Positions 35,973 through 48,612 of a stretch of 64,000 bases of DNA are shown here, piece by piece. The notes under the pieces are model-generated. The model searched no databases, was not told where the DNA came from, and saw only the letters and a list, made by a program, of their open reading frames with translations. The first letter of the stretch is position 1. Every line of letters starts with the position of its first letter. The position numbers and the translations under genes were made by a program. This DNA is from Halopseudomonas pertucinogena (GTDB lineage: Bacteria > Pseudomonadota > Gammaproteobacteria > Pseudomonadales > Pseudomonadaceae): assembly GCF_014646575.1 (NCBI RefSeq), contig NZ_BMNN01000004.1:62001-126000 (forward strand). Direction: 5' to 3'.

Positions 35973-38553
35973 ATGATCAATCTGGATATCCAGAAACTGG
36001 TACAGGCGCTGGACAGCGCCAGCCGCCGCGACCTCGAAGCCGCTGCCGAGCGCTGCCTGCAGCGCGGCGCCGACAAGGTACAGACCGAAGATCTGCTGCT
36101 GGTACTGTTGGAGCGTCAGGACAGCCTGCTGCGCCGTGCGCTTCAGGATGCCCAGGCCGATGTCGATGAGTTCCGCCAGCTGCTCCAGCCCAGGGGCGAG
36201 GGCGATGGCAGCCGCAATCCGAGCTTTTCCCTGGAACTGGTGCAGTGGTTGCAGGACGCCCTGCTGGTGGCCACCCTGGAACTGAAGCAGAACAATGTGG
36301 ACCAGGCAGCCCTGCTGCTGGGTCTGCTGCGCAACCCGCTGCGGTATGCCGGCAGCCGTTATCAACCGATACTGGACAGCATCCGCACCGAGCGCCTGAG
36401 CGACTACGCCCAGGCCATGCAGCCGTCGGCAGCGGGCCCCCAGCCCACCGGTGACAGTGCCCTGGCGCGCTTCACCCACAACATCACCGCCCAGGCCCGG
36501 GAAGGCAAGCTGGACCCGGTGCTGTGCCGCGACCAGGCCCTGCGGCAGATGATCGATATCCTCGCCCGACGGCGCAAGAACAACCCCATCGTGGTCGGCG
36601 AGGCCGGCGTCGGCAAGACCGCCATTGTCGAGGGACTGGCGCTGCGCATCGCCGCTGGCGAGGTGCCTGAAACACTGCGTGACGTCGAACTGCTGTCACT
36701 GGACCTGGGTCTGCTGCAGGCAGGGGCCAGCATCAAGGGTGAATTCGAGCGCCGCCTGCAGGGCGTGATCGACGAGGTAAAAGCCGCCGCCCGCCCGGTG
36801 ATCCTGTTCATCGACGAGGCCCACACCCTGATCGGCGCGGGCGCCCAGGCCGGCACCTCGGATGCAGCGAACCTGCTCAAACCGGCACTGGCCCGGGGCG
36901 AGCTGCGCACCATTGCCGCCACCACCTGGAGTGAGTACAAGAAGTACTTCGAGAAGGACCCGGCCCTGGCCAGGCGCTTCCAGCCCGTGCAGCTGCACGA
37001 GCCCACCGCCACCGAAGCCGCCACCATCCTGCGGGGACTGGCGCCGCTTTATGAGCGCAGCCACGGGGTCTACCTGCGTGATGATGCAGTGGTAGCCGCC
37101 GCCGAGTTGTCCGCCCGCTATCTGGCCGGCCGCCAGCTGCCCGACAAGGCCGTGGATGTGCTCGACACCGCCTGCGCCCGGGTACGCATCAGCCTGGCCT
37201 CGGCCCCCGAAAGCATCGAACGGCTGCGCAACACCATCGCCGAACAGGAGCGCCAGCTGCAGGCCCAGCAACGTGATCACGAGGCCGGCCTGCCGCTGGA
37301 CGCGGGTCAGATCGAGCAGCTGCAACGGGAACTGGCCGATAACCGCGAGCGCCTGCTCGCGCTGCAGGCCAGCTGGGACGAACAGCGGCAGCTGGCCGAT
37401 CAGGTGCTGGAACTGCGCAGAGAGTACGCCGAGGCGCGCCAGGCCCGATCCGACACCGACGCGCCGGACTCGCAACCTGACCCCGCACAGCTGGAGGCCC
37501 AGCTGGCTGAAGCCCAGGCCCGGCTGCTGGCCATTCCGGCGGACCAGCGGCTGGTCAGTCACGAGGTCTGTCCGCGACTGGTCGCCGAGGTCATCAGTCA
37601 CTGGACCGGCGTGCCCATCGCCCAGCTGGCGCGGGAGCACAACAGCAAGGTCGCAAGTTTCGCCGACGATCTGCGCCAGCGCATCCGTGGCCAGGAGCAG
37701 GCGGTGGTGGCTCTGGACCGGGCCATGCGCGCAGCGGCGGCTGGATTGAACAATCCGGAAGCACCGGCCGGGGTGTTCCTGCTGGTGGGCCCCAGTGGCG
37801 TCGGCAAGACCGAAACCGCACTGGCACTGGCCGATCTGCTGTACGGCGGCGAGCGCTTCCTTACCACCATCAACATGTCCGAATTCCAGGAAAAACACAG
37901 CGTCTCGCGGCTGCTCGGTGCGCCGCCCGGCTATGTCGGCTACGGCGAAGGGGGCATGCTCACCGAAGCCGTACGGCAGAAGCCCTACTCGGTGGTGCTG
38001 CTGGATGAAATCGAGAAAGCCGATCCGGACGTGCTCAATGTGTTCTACCAGATCTTCGACAAGGGCGTCGCCAATGATGGCGAAGGCCGGGAGATCAACT
38101 TCCGCAACACGCTGATCCTGATGACCTCCAACCTGGCCAGCGAGCAGATCAGCCAGCTCTGCAGCCAGGATCAGCGGCCCGCAGCCGAGCAGCTCGAGCA
38201 GGCGATCCGCCCGACCTTGAGTCGCCACTTCAAGCCGGCATTGCTGGCGCGCATGCGGGTCGTGCCCTACTACCCCGTGGATGGCGCTGTGCTGCAGGAG
38301 TTGATCGAGCTCAAACTGCAGCGCTTCGGCCAGCGCCTGCAACGCCGCCAGCTGGGCTTCAGCCATTGCCCGGCACTGGTAGAGCATTTCGTCCAGCGCT
38401 GCCACCACAGCGACAGCGGCGCACGGCTGATCGACCACCTCATCGACCAGCAGCTGCAGCCCCGCATCGTCGATCAGCTGCTCGACAGCATGGCTTGCGG
38501 CACCGCCCTGCAGCACGTGCACGCCACCCTGGACGGCGAAGGGGCGCTGGTCT

Positions 38554-38567
<14 letters not shown>
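35973..38567 (+). CDS. tssH: TssH/ClpV, AAA+ ATPase that disassembles the sheath
   Basis: 864 residues. N-terminal ClpV domain binding TssC (residues 1-150), first AAA+ module with Walker A GEAGVGKTA (about 209) and Walker B VILFIDEAHTLIGAG, a coiled middle domain (about 400-500), second AAA+ module with Walker A GPSGVGKTE (about 605) and VVLLDEIEKADPDV. Recycles contracted sheath with ATP. The downstream activator starts inside its last codons (14-bp overlap). Confidence 0.97.
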
Positions 38568-40107
<1,540 letters not shown>

Positions 40108-40371
40108 CCTGGCGAACCATGTCAATTACACCCTGACACGGCCGGGCACCGACCGCGACTTCAGTGGTGCATCACGCTGCCACAGGCGAGTGCGGCAAGC
40201 GCATGGCCTGCTACCTCCAGGCGCGTTGCAGCGTCGTCACTTGCAGACAGAGCCCGGGAAGCGAGGCACCTATCTGATAAAAGCGGAGTACCAATCATAC
40301 ATATTGTGACGGAGCAGTAGCGGGGCGCCAACTCAGGTGCCGGTAGCACATCATCAAAACAAGGGAAGACA

Positions 40372-40821
40372 ATGATTTATCTGGCTGCATTCTTTCTGAT
40401 AACCATGAGTATAAGCCTCATCACCTTTTATTGGGGGCTGCTGCAGGACTCATTGGAAGCAGGTCATTTCATTTTATCGAACCATCCCGCTGATACGGTC
40501 ACCTGGATGATTCCTCTTTTCGCCTGCGCCACAGGCTGGCTTCTTTATTGGCGCTACGAGGTGAAAAAATATGGCGGGATACCGAAGCTACTGAAAACTG
40601 TATCCGTTAGCCTCGGAATACTGTCATTTCTTGTTGGTCTGGCTCTGATCAGCATCCACCAACCGTATAGCGGCCTTAGCGTTATTGCCGGATCACTGAC
40701 GTTGATGCTAATGGCAGTACGAAGATCCTCACAGCGTTTATGTTTCATCGTGGCTGGCGGAAGCCTTCTGATAATCGTGCCGTTTACCTTTTTTATCATT
40801 CTGGGGTTCCCCTTGACGTAG
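40372..40821 (+). CDS. Unrecognised small membrane protein inserted in the type VI cluster
   Basis: 149 residues with four likely membrane helices (about 1-24, 43-57, 72-92 and 120-147) and a short basic loop (RYEVKKYGGIPKLLKT). I recognise no family. AAGGGAAG sits 5 nt before the ATG, a strong ribosome site, so it is probably translated. Base composition is clearly lower in GC than all flanking type VI genes, suggesting separate origin. It sits between the activator and the small lipoprotein, where the HSI-II layout has no such gene. An immunity-like role is only a guess. Confidence 0.6.
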   Translation: MIYLAAFFLITMSISLITFYWGLLQDSLEAGHFILSNHPADTVTWMIPLFACATGWLLYWRYEVKKYGGIPKLLKTVSVSLGILSFLVGLALISIHQPYSGLSVIAGSLTLMLMAVRRSSQRLCFIVAGGSLLIIVPFTFFIILGFPLT

Positions 40822-41145
40822 CTGGCACATGGATAAAGGAGGCGCGCCGAAATCAGCATGTTCATGCCTTCTCCATGCGGTGAATAAGGCAAGTTTGGAT
40901 GATCGAACCTTGATCCATTTCCCAATTCCGGTACCGCCTGGGTGCAAGCGGAGGGCAGGAATGCGATGCTTCGAGCCACCTCCAGTACCCGTATTTCATT
41001 CGCAGCGAGAACCTCCACGCAAGGGTTCCCTTCTGCTCGACGCAGACCGTCTCAAGGGAACCTGTCGCGCAGGGCAGCCTGCAACGGACGCAAACAGCAC
41101 GGTCATCACGACAACCACTGACAAATCATCGCCAAGGAAATGCGC
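40822..41145. other. Non-coding gap before the small lipoprotein
   Basis: 324 bp with no convincing gene. It goes from lower-GC (near 40830-40930) back to cluster-like composition. GGTTCCCTT at 41024-41032 and AAGGGAACC at 41054-41062 form a 9-bp inverted repeat with a 21-nt loop; no T run. The 264 bp before the membrane gene (40108-40371) are also empty as far as I can see. Confidence 0.5.
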
Positions 41146-41268
41146 ATGAACAGGAAATTCTACTCGGTACTCACCCTTTCCTTCCTGCTTGCTCTCAGCG
41201 TCGGCTGCAGCAGCAACAAGAAGGACTATCGGCCGCTTGGCGAGCCGCTGGCCACACGTGGTCTCTGA
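41146..41268 (+). CDS. 40-residue lipoprotein in the type VI cluster (OrfX position)
   Basis: Encodes a basic start (MNRKFYSVL), a hydrophobic core (TLSFLLALSVG) and Cys21 followed by SSNKKDY, a bacterial lipoprotein signal, leaving a 20-residue mature peptide. AAGGA lies 7 nt upstream of ATG 41146; an ATG at 41140 is in frame but too close to it. Its place between the activator and the FHA gene is that of orfX2 in HSI-II of P. aeruginosa. Ser at the -3 position is not the commonest lipobox residue. Function unknown; the envelope TssJ-L-M complex is the likely neighbourhood. Confidence 0.7.
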   Translation: MNRKFYSVLTLSFLLALSVGCSSNKKDYRPLGEPLATRGL

Positions 41269-41289
41269 TCGATACAGGAGCAATCTGGC

Positions 41290-42486
41290 ATGGAACTGGT
41301 TTTCGATATGGTCAGTGCGCCGCAACCGATAACGGGCAGCGGTGCGAGCAAGACCTTCAGGCTGGCAGGCGGCATTATCGGTCGCTCGGAAAGCTGCGAC
41401 TGGGTTCTTCCAGATCGGAATCGGGTGGTTTCCGGCAAGCATGCCCTGGTGACCTTCGACAATGGCGCCTTCTACCTCACCGACACCAGCAGCAACGGCA
41501 TTCACCTCAAGGAAAGCGGCATGCCCATGGCCAGGGGCGAACCGGTGCGTATCGAACATGGGAACGTGTTCTGCATCGGCGACTACGAGATCCGCGCCCG
41601 CCTGCTGCAGAACCCGGCGGAGTTCGAAACCGGCCTGCAGCACAGTCAGGCTACCGGCAGCATCATTCCGGATGATGCCTTCCTCGATCTGGATCCGTTG
41701 AACGCGCTGGATCAGCAGGAGCGTCGCCAGTATCAGGACGATGACCTGTCGCTGGCCTCGCCGGTCGAGACTGCGCTGCCGCAGCCCCATGACTACGCCC
41801 GGATCGACATGGAAAGCCTGCCGGTGCCCGAACTGGTGGCGCCTCCGGCGCCGGCGCCGGCGGAGCCGCCACCTGCGCCGCGTGAAACCATGCCCGACGG
41901 GTTCTGGTCCCGCTATTCCCAGGCGCTGGGCGTCAGCCTGGACGGACTGCCCGACACCCAGCGCGAGGAGCTGGCGCTCACCGCCGCTGCGCTGCTCAGA
42001 CAGTGCGTGGGCAACCTGCACCAGAGTCTGAAGACCCGCAGCGAACTGAAGACCGAGCTGCGGCTGGCGCAGACCACGGTCCAGACCTCCGGCAACAACC
42101 CGCTCAAGCATGCCGCGGACGGCAGCGAGGCGCTGAACCTGATGCTGCGCGGCAAGGAGCCCGGCCAGCTGCCGCCGAACCATGCCGTGGCACGGGCCTT
42201 CCGTGACCTGCAGGCCCACCAGGTGGCGTTGAGCGCCGCCAGCCGTGCGGCGCTCAAGGGCATGCTGGAGCATCTCTCGCCGGAGCAGCTGAGCCTGCGT
42301 TTCGAGCGGGAGAACAAGGGCCTGCTAAACACCAACGGCGCCCGCTGGAAGGCCTACGCCCGCCTGCACCACGCCATCCAGTCCGAGGAGGACTGGAGCA
42401 AGCGGCTGTTCGCCCGCGACTTCGCCAATGCCTATGAAGAACAGATTCGACTGATCGCCACCCTCAACATGGATATCCAGGGATAA
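41290..42486 (+). CDS. tagH: TagH/Fha, forkhead-associated domain protein of type VI secretion
   Basis: 398 residues. N-terminal FHA domain: GGIIGRSESCDWVLPD (about 28-43), VSGKHALVTFDNG and LTDTSSNGIHL, with the phosphothreonine-binding Arg, Ser, His and Asn in place. A Pro-rich linker near residue 190-200 (PPAPAPAEPPPAP) leads to a helical C-terminal domain. Reads threonine phosphorylation by the kinase at 49358, counteracted by the phosphatase at 48609, to control assembly. GGAG lies upstream of ATG 41290. Confidence 0.93.
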   Translation: MELVFDMVSAPQPITGSGASKTFRLAGGIIGRSESCDWVLPDRNRVVSGKHALVTFDNGAFYLTDTSSNGIHLKESGMPMARGEPVRIEHGNVFCIGDYEIRARLLQNPAEFETGLQHSQATGSIIPDDAFLDLDPLNALDQQERRQYQDDDLSLASPVETALPQPHDYARIDMESLPVPELVAPPAPAPAEPPPAPRETMPDGFWSRYSQALGVSLDGLPDTQREELALTAAALLRQCVGNLHQSLKTRSELKTELRLAQTTVQTSGNNPLKHAADGSEALNLMLRGKEPGQLPPNHAVARAFRDLQAHQVALSAASRAALKGMLEHLSPEQLSLRFERENKGLLNTNGARWKAYARLHHAIQSEEDWSKRLFARDFANAYEEQIRLIATLNMDIQG

Positions 42487-42491
42487 ACATC

Positions 42492-42965
42492 ATGCTGCGC
42501 CTTGCCTTTGTATTACTGCTGTCCTGCCTGTCGTTGACCGCATGCAGCCTGAAGCCGACCTCCCCCACCACCCGCATCGACCTGCACCTGACGGGCAGCG
42601 AGCGACTCAATCCGGACCTGCATGGCCGGCCCTCGCCGATCGTGTTGCGGCTGTACGAGCTGAAGAACCCGGTCACCTTCGAACACGCCGAATTCTTCAG
42701 TCTCTATCAGCAGCCTCAGGAGACGCTGGCGCTGGACCTGGTGGCCCACGAAGAGCTGGAGCTGCGCCCCGGCGAGAAACTGGAGCTCAACCTCAGAACC
42801 ACACCGGCCGGCGGCTACCTCGGGGTACTGGCTGCCTACCGGAATCTTGCCGAAGCGGAGTGGCAGCTGGCGATCCCACTGCAGATCGGTGAGCTCAACC
42901 GCATCCACCTGCGGCTGGATGAGCTGAGCATCAACCGGGACGACAGCGCGCAGGCGAGAAACTGA
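42492..42965 (+). CDS. tssJ: TssJ, outer-membrane lipoprotein of the membrane complex
   Basis: 157 residues. Signal with lipobox LSLTAC, lipidated Cys at about residue 18, followed by a beta-rich transthyretin-like domain: RIDLHLTGSERLNPD and SPIVLRLYELKNPVTFEHAEF typical of TssJ. It anchors TssM to the outer membrane. Located 5 bp after tagH and 3 bp before tssK. Confidence 0.95.
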   Translation: MLRLAFVLLLSCLSLTACSLKPTSPTTRIDLHLTGSERLNPDLHGRPSPIVLRLYELKNPVTFEHAEFFSLYQQPQETLALDLVAHEELELRPGEKLELNLRTTPAGGYLGVLAAYRNLAEAEWQLAIPLQIGELNRIHLRLDELSINRDDSAQARN

Positions 42966-42968
42966 GCC

Positions 42969-44300
42969 ATGATGACCAACAAAGTTGTCTGGCACGAGGG
43001 CATGCTGCTGCGGCCCCAGCATTTCCAGCAGAATGACCGCTACTACGATCACCAGCTGAAGACCCGGACCCAGCTGCTGCACAATGCAGCCTACGGTTTC
43101 TTCAGTCTGGAGATCGACCAGCAGTTCCTGGCCATGGGCAAGGTGGTGCTGAGTCAGGCCAGCGGCATCCTGCCGGACGGCAGCCTGTTCGAGCTGGGTA
43201 CCGGACACAGCCCGCTGTCACTGGATATTCCGGCCAACACCAGCAACACGCCGATATGGCTGGCGCTGCCGCTGGTCACCGGCAACCACGTGGAAGCCCG
43301 CCGGCCCCAGCAGCAGGATGTGCTGGCGCGCTATACCATCCACGATATGGAGGTCAGCGATTCCAACGCCGGCGACGACAGCAGCGGCGTCGTCTGCTGC
43401 GCCCAGCCGGACTTCCGTCTGCTGCTTGGCGAGCAGCCGGATGCGCAGGCCTACGTGCGTCTGCAACTGTGTCACGTCCTGGACACCACCCCCGACGGGG
43501 TCGTGAGTCTGGACAGTGAGTTCGTGCCGAGCTTCCTGCATGCCCAGGCCAGCCAGTTCCTGCAGTCCTGCCTGAAGGAAGTGATCAGCATGCTGGCCCA
43601 CCGTGGCGATATCCTCGCCGAACGCATCCGCGCCGGGGGCAAGGTCAGCGGGGCGGAGTTCGGCGATTTCGTCATGTTGCAGCTGATCAATCGGCATGAA
43701 CCCCTGCTGCGCCATTACATGGCGCAGGAACACCTGCACCCGGAGCATCTGTACCGCGAGCTGCTGGGCCTGTTCGGCGAACTGTCGACCTTCTCCGGGG
43801 ATACCCGCCGTCCGCGCCTGGACAGCCGCTACCAGCACAGCGATCAGGGCACCAGTTTCCGCAAGCTGATGGAGGCCCTTCGCCAGTCACTGTCGATGGT
43901 GCTGGAGCAGCACGCGGTGGAACTGGCGCTGCAGCAGCGCCAGTACGGTATCCAGGTGTCGCCGCTGCATGATCACAAGTTGCTCGGCAGTGCCTCCTTC
44001 GTGCTGGCCGCCAGTGCCCAGTGCGATACCGAGGAGCTGCGCCAGCGTCTGCCGGCCCACCTCAAGGTCGGCCCCGTCGAACGCATCCGCCAGCTGGTCA
44101 ACCTGCACCTGCCGGGCATCCGGGTGAAGCCGCTGCCGGTGGCGCCGCGGCAGATTCCCTTCCACGCCGGCAAGACCTACTACGCCCTGGAGCTCAACTC
44201 GGAGGAGCTGGCCCAGCTTGAGCGCTCCGGCGGTTTTGCCTTCCACGTCTCCGGCGACTTCCCCGGGCTTGAACTCAAATTCTGGGCCATCAGGAACTGA
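42969..44300 (+). CDS. tssK: TssK, baseplate-membrane complex adaptor
   Basis: 443 residues. KVVWHEGMLLRPQHFQQNDR near the start is the TssK signature; the rest matches shoulder, neck and head domains, ending GDFPGLELKFWAIRN. It links the baseplate to TssL and TssM. A second ATG directly follows the first (42972). Confidence 0.97.
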   Translation: MMTNKVVWHEGMLLRPQHFQQNDRYYDHQLKTRTQLLHNAAYGFFSLEIDQQFLAMGKVVLSQASGILPDGSLFELGTGHSPLSLDIPANTSNTPIWLALPLVTGNHVEARRPQQQDVLARYTIHDMEVSDSNAGDDSSGVVCCAQPDFRLLLGEQPDAQAYVRLQLCHVLDTTPDGVVSLDSEFVPSFLHAQASQFLQSCLKEVISMLAHRGDILAERIRAGGKVSGAEFGDFVMLQLINRHEPLLRHYMAQEHLHPEHLYRELLGLFGELSTFSGDTRRPRLDSRYQHSDQGTSFRKLMEALRQSLSMVLEQHAVELALQQRQYGIQVSPLHDHKLLGSASFVLAASAQCDTEELRQRLPAHLKVGPVERIRQLVNLHLPGIRVKPLPVAPRQIPFHAGKTYYALELNSEELAQLERSGGFAFHVSGDFPGLELKFWAIRN

Positions 44301-44305
44301 CCACC

Positions 44306-45190
44306 ATGATCAAGGATATGGAACACAGCCAGGACGACCGTACCGTCATCCTCAACCGCAGCGGCGAGCCGCCGGCGAAGACGGCCCTGACCGATTTCGG
44401 CTCGGCCCCGCGCATGGAGAAGATCGAGCAGCGCATGGTGTATGCGGCGCGCCGGCGGGATGCCGGAAGCTTCAATCCCAGTCTGAATCCACTGATCTCC
44501 CTCGCTGCTTCGCTGTTGTCCGAGGTCGTTCGGTTGAAGAACACCTATCAGGCGGAGGATCTGCACAGTCTCAAGGACCGTCTCAGCGCCGAGATTCGCC
44601 TGTTCGAGCACCATGCCTTGCAGGACAGCGGCGACAGCAGCGAGGTCATGGCCGCACGCTACGTGCTGTGTACTGCCATTGACGAGGCGGTAGCCACCAC
44701 CCCCTGGGGCAATGAAAGCGCCTGGTCGCAGATGAGCCTGCTCAGCAGCTTTCACAACGAGACCTTCGGCGGCGAGAAGTTCTTCCAGCTGCTGGAGCGC
44801 CTGTCGCGCAATCCGGTCAAGCATCTGCACCTGCTGGAACTGATGTATCTGTGCCTGTCCCTCGGCTTCGAGGGCAAGTACCGGGTGATGCCGCGGGGTA
44901 CGCTGGAACTGGAGGTGATCCGCGACAGCCTGTACCGGCAGATCCGCCAGCTGCGCGGTGATGTGCCCAGCGAAATCTCCCCGCACTGGCAGGGACTTCA
45001 GGGCGAGCGCGGCCAGTTCGTCCGTGCGGCACCCTGGTGGGCCGTTGCCCTGTTCACCCTGCTGTGCCTGAGCATCATGTACGGCGGGTTCAGCTGGGTA
45101 CTCAGGGAGCAGCGCCATCACGTCATGCAGGGCTACGAGACCATCGTCAGCCCGGCAGCGGTTCAGACCATTCTCAGGGATGATTCATGA
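44306..45190 (+). CDS. tssL: TssL/DotU, inner-membrane component
   Basis: 294 residues. A cytoplasmic DotU domain with NPLISLAASLLSEVVRLKN (about 56-74), ARYVLCTAIDEAVATTPWG and a single C-terminal helix WWAVALFTLLCLSIMYGGFSW (about 237-257). No peptidoglycan-binding OmpA domain is present, so anchoring must come from a separate protein. Overlaps tssM by 4 bp. A second in-frame ATG is at 44318. Confidence 0.95.
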   Translation: MIKDMEHSQDDRTVILNRSGEPPAKTALTDFGSAPRMEKIEQRMVYAARRRDAGSFNPSLNPLISLAASLLSEVVRLKNTYQAEDLHSLKDRLSAEIRLFEHHALQDSGDSSEVMAARYVLCTAIDEAVATTPWGNESAWSQMSLLSSFHNETFGGEKFFQLLERLSRNPVKHLHLLELMYLCLSLGFEGKYRVMPRGTLELEVIRDSLYRQIRQLRGDVPSEISPHWQGLQGERGQFVRAAPWWAVALFTLLCLSIMYGGFSWVLREQRHHVMQGYETIVSPAAVQTILRDDS

Positions 45191-48100
45191 TGCAAGCCAA
45201 AGCCATACTTTTCAGAGGATTGCGCCTGTTCCGCCACAGCTGGGCCTGGAGCCTGGCTGTGGTACTCATGCTGGCCTTCTTCATCTGGCAGTTCGGGCCG
45301 GCCCTGGCGATCAACGACCGCAAGCCCTGGGGCAGCGCCACTGCACGGTTGCTGACCATCAGCACGCTGTTTCTGGGCTGGGGACTGAGCCTGGTATTCG
45401 CCAACTGGAAGAAGACCCGCAAACAGAAGGCGGAGGAAAGCGATACCGAGGCGCAGGAACGTCTGCGTCGGGAAAGCCTGATCGTGGAGGAGCAGCTGGA
45501 GTTGCACGGCCGGTTCAAGCAGGCGCTGCGCACCCTGAGTCGCTCGAGCCTGTACAAGGGCCGCAGTGAACGCTGGCGAAGCGAACTGCCCTGGTACCTG
45601 CTGCTCGGCCCTCAGGCCGCAGGCAAGACCAGCCTGCTTGAGTACTCCGGGCTGGAGTTTCCGCTCAACAACGATCAGCAGCGGGTCAGCGACGAGATTT
45701 CCGCAACCCGCTACGCCGACTGGTATTTTGCCGAGCACGCGGTGCTGCTGGACAGCGCCGGCCGCTATCTCACCCAACCCGACCCGCAGGTGGACAGCCT
45801 CGGCTGGAACACCCTGCTGGGGCTGCTGCGCAGTCGCCGGCAGCGCCCGCTGAACGGCGTACTGGTGACCCTGCCCGTTGACCTGCTGCTCAGCGACAGT
45901 CAGCAGGAACTGGAGAACCAGGCCCGCCAGGTGCGGCAGCGCCTGCTGGAGATCAACCAGAAGCTGGGTATGGACGTGCCGGTTTACCTGGTGCTGAGCA
46001 AGGCCGACCTGCTGCACGGTTTCGATGAGTACTTCGAGAACCTGTCCAGCGACGAGAACGATCAGGTACTCGGTGCCAGCTTCCGCAAGGAGCAGGACGG
46101 CACCGACCTGCAGGTGGTGCGCCAGCAGTTCGAGGATCTGCTGCAGCGGCTCAACAGCCAGGTGATCATGCGCCTGCATCAGGAGCGAGACATCGCCCGC
46201 CGCGGTCGCATTCTCGACTTCCCCCATCAGCTGGGCCGCATCGGCGAACCCCTGAGTCTGTTCATCGAGCTCGCCTTCGCCGGCAACCGCTACCAGCGGG
46301 CCACTCAGCTGCGTGGCTTCTATCTCACCAGCGCGCCGAGCCTGCAGGGCGGGCTTGACCCGCTGACCACCAGCATCGGCCGCAATCTGGGCTCCGGCAG
46401 CGCTGCGGCGCCCGCCGCCCGGACCGGCCGCCCACGCTTCATCCGGCGTCTGCTCAGCCGGGTCATCTTCCCCGAGGCGGAACTGGCCGGGCTCGACCAG
46501 CGCGAGGTGCGGCGGATCAACTGGCGCCAGCGCGCCCTGTTCGCCTCCGCTGCAGCCTGCCTGCTGGTGGCCGGTCTGGCCTGGGCGAACAGCTTCTCCG
46601 CCAACCACGAACGTCTGGAGCAGCTGCGCGAGCTGTCCCAGAAGCTGGAGCAGAACCAGCGTCAGCTGCGCGCCAGCAAACAGACCGCCGCCATGCTGCG
46701 GGTGCTGGACGCCAGCCATGCCGCCAGTCAGGTGTATGCGCCGCGCAAGGATACCCGCTGGCGCGAGCGGGCCGGTCTGTACCAGGGCGATGAGGTCAAT
46801 CCGCAGCTGCACAGGGCCTACCGCCAGCAGCTGGAACAGCTGATGCTGAAGAACGTGGCGCTGCGCCTGGAGTCCCGGATTGACGCCAGCATGCATGACC
46901 GCGAACAGCTGTTCGGCAACCTGCGGGCGTACCTGATGCTCGCCATGCACGACCGCCGTGACCGCCAGTGGCTGCAGGACTGGATGGCCGCCGACTGGTC
47001 CCAGCGCTACGCCGGCAATACGCTGATGCAGACCAGCCTCAACACCCACTTCTCCCGATTGCTGGAGGAGCCGTTCCGCCCCTACCCGCTGGATGCCAGA
47101 TTGGTGGCCCAGGCCCGCCAGGAGCTGCGCCGCGAGTCCCTGGCCAGCGTGCTGTATCGCACCCTGGTGGAACAGGCGCAGAACCTTCCCGAGTACCGTC
47201 TGATCAACCATCTGGGACCGCGGGGCGCGCTGCTGACCAGCAACCAGAACAGCGTACCGGGGTTCTACACCCGCAGCGGCTATCAGCAGATCTTCCTCGC
47301 CCGGGGCAACGACCTGGTGCAGGACATGCTGCGTGACAATTGGGTCCTGGGCGGTAACGACGAGCTCAGCAGCCAGGATCGCAACCGCCTGATGCTGGAG
47401 ATGGAGCAACTGTACTTCGAGGACTACGCCGGCCACTGGGTCGAGCTGCTCAATCGCATCGCCCTGGACCCGCTGCCCGACGCCACCCAGGCGGCGCAGA
47501 ACATGAGCGCCCTGGCAGCGGCCAATTCACCGCTGGTGAAGCTGCTTGAGGAGGTACGCCATAACACCCTCTTGACCGATGAAACCGCCACGCCCAACCG
47601 GGCCATGCGCAGCATGGAACGGCGTTTCGAGCCGCTGCATCAGCTGCTGGACAAGGATGCCAATCCCGGGCCGGAGATGCTGCATGCACTGCAGGCAATC
47701 GATGCCATGCATGGGCAGTTCAGCGCCCTGGCCCAGGCCAGCGTGCCCGGCCAGGCGGCATTCGACATGGCCAGGGCACGCATCGGCGGTCAGGCAGACG
47801 CCATCACCCAGTTGCGCAGCGCTGCCTCGCGCCTGCCCCAGCCGGTAGCCAAATGGCTCACCGATCTGGCTGGCGATGGCTGGATGCTGGTGCTGGACGA
47901 GACCTACAAGCACATCAATCAGCGTTATCGCAGCGAGCTGTTCGCCAGCTGGCGCAACTCGGTGGGCCAGCGCTATCCGTTCCGCAAGGACAGCGAAAGC
48001 GAAGTGACGCTGGGCGATTTCCGCGAATTCTTCCGCAGCCGGGGCACCGCGGCGCAGTTCTTCGACCAGTATCTCCAGCCCTTCGTCAGCAGCAGCCGCG

Positions 48101-48612
48101 GCAGCTATCACGTGCGACAGGTGGATGGGCGCGGCCTGCCACTGTCCCGCGATCTGCTGGCACAGATGGCCCGGGTGGAACGCATTCGCCGCAGCTTCTT
48201 CGCCGAGAACCCGAACGAGCCGCAGGTGCAGTTCCGCCTGGAGCCCTTCTTCCTCGACTCCAACCTGGGCCGCGCCAGTCTGCGTATCGGCTACCAGAAC
48301 CTGGAGTACCGCCATGGTCCGATCGTGCAGACCGCGTTCCGCTGGCCGGCGGAAAACGAAGCCGGGCGCACCAGCCTGGTACTGGAGGACCTGGGCGGCA
48401 AGCGCATGACGCTGGATCACAACCGCGGTGTGTGGTCGCTGTTCCGCCTGCTCGATGAACTGCAGGTCGACCATCACTCGGATCGCGATGTGCTGCTGCT
48501 CAAGGCCGACATCGGCGGCATGCGTGCGCAGTATCTGCTGCACAGCCAGCGCTCGCCGAACCCGTTCGACCTCAGCCTGCTGCGCGGCTTCAGCCTGCCA
48601 ACGAGATTATGA
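45187..48612 (+). CDS. tssM: TssM/IcmF, inner-membrane component with ATPase-like motif
   Basis: 1141 residues. Two N-terminal helices (about 15-35 and 55-73), a cytoplasmic NTPase-like domain with Walker [15 protein letters not shown] (about 140), a third helix ([17 protein letters not shown], about 450-466), then a large periplasmic IcmF domain that reaches TssJ. Walker A is intact, unlike in some homologues. Coupled to tssL (4-bp overlap) and the phosphatase gene (4-bp overlap). Confidence 0.97.
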   Translation: MMQAKAILFRGLRLFRHSWAWSLAVVLMLAFFIWQFGPALAINDRKPWGSATARLLTISTLFLGWGLSLVFANWKKTRKQKAEESDTEAQERLRRESLIVEEQLELHGRFKQALRTLSRSSLYKGRSERWRSELPWYLLLGPQAAGKTSLLEYSGLEFPLNNDQQRVSDEISATRYADWYFAEHAVLLDSAGRYLTQPDPQVDSLGWNTLLGLLRSRRQRPLNGVLVTLPVDLLLSDSQQELENQARQVRQRLLEINQKLGMDVPVYLVLSKADLLHGFDEYFENLSSDENDQVLGASFRKEQDGTDLQVVRQQFEDLLQRLNSQVIMRLHQERDIARRGRILDFPHQLGRIGEPLSLFIELAFAGNRYQRATQLRGFYLTSAPSLQGGLDPLTTSIGRNLGSGSAAAPAARTGRPRFIRRLLSRVIFPEAELAGLDQREVRRINWRQRALFASAAACLLVAGLAWANSFSANHERLEQLRELSQKLEQNQRQLRASKQTAAMLRVLDASHAASQVYAPRKDTRWRERAGLYQGDEVNPQLHRAYRQQLEQLMLKNVALRLESRIDASMHDREQLFGNLRAYLMLAMHDRRDRQWLQDWMAADWSQRYAGNTLMQTSLNTHFSRLLEEPFRPYPLDARLVAQARQELRRESLASVLYRTLVEQAQNLPEYRLINHLGPRGALLTSNQNSVPGFYTRSGYQQIFLARGNDLVQDMLRDNWVLGGNDELSSQDRNRLMLEMEQLYFEDYAGHWVELLNRIALDPLPDATQAAQNMSALAAANSPLVKLLEEVRHNTLLTDETATPNRAMRSMERRFEPLHQLLDKDANPGPEMLHALQAIDAMHGQFSALAQASVPGQAAFDMARARIGGQADAITQLRSAASRLPQPVAKWLTDLAGDGWMLVLDETYKHINQRYRSELFASWRNSVGQRYPFRKDSESEVTLGDFREFFRSRGTAAQFFDQYLQPFVSSSRGSYHVRQVDGRGLPLSRDLLAQMARVERIRRSFFAENPNEPQVQFRLEPFFLDSNLGRASLRIGYQNLEYRHGPIVQTAFRWPAENEAGRTSLVLEDLGGKRMTLDHNRGVWSLFRLLDELQVDHHSDRDVLLLKADIGGMRAQYLLHSQRSPNPFDLSLLRGFSLPTRL

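Noticed and set aside
36696-38522. A 608-residue minus-strand frame opposite tssH
   Set aside because: Antisense of the ClpV coding region with compositional bias only.
45163-47436. A 757-residue open frame on the minus strand opposite tssM
   Set aside because: It lies entirely opposite a well-supported tssM, has low-complexity Gln/Gly/His/Leu composition typical of high-GC antisense frames, and no recognisable motif.
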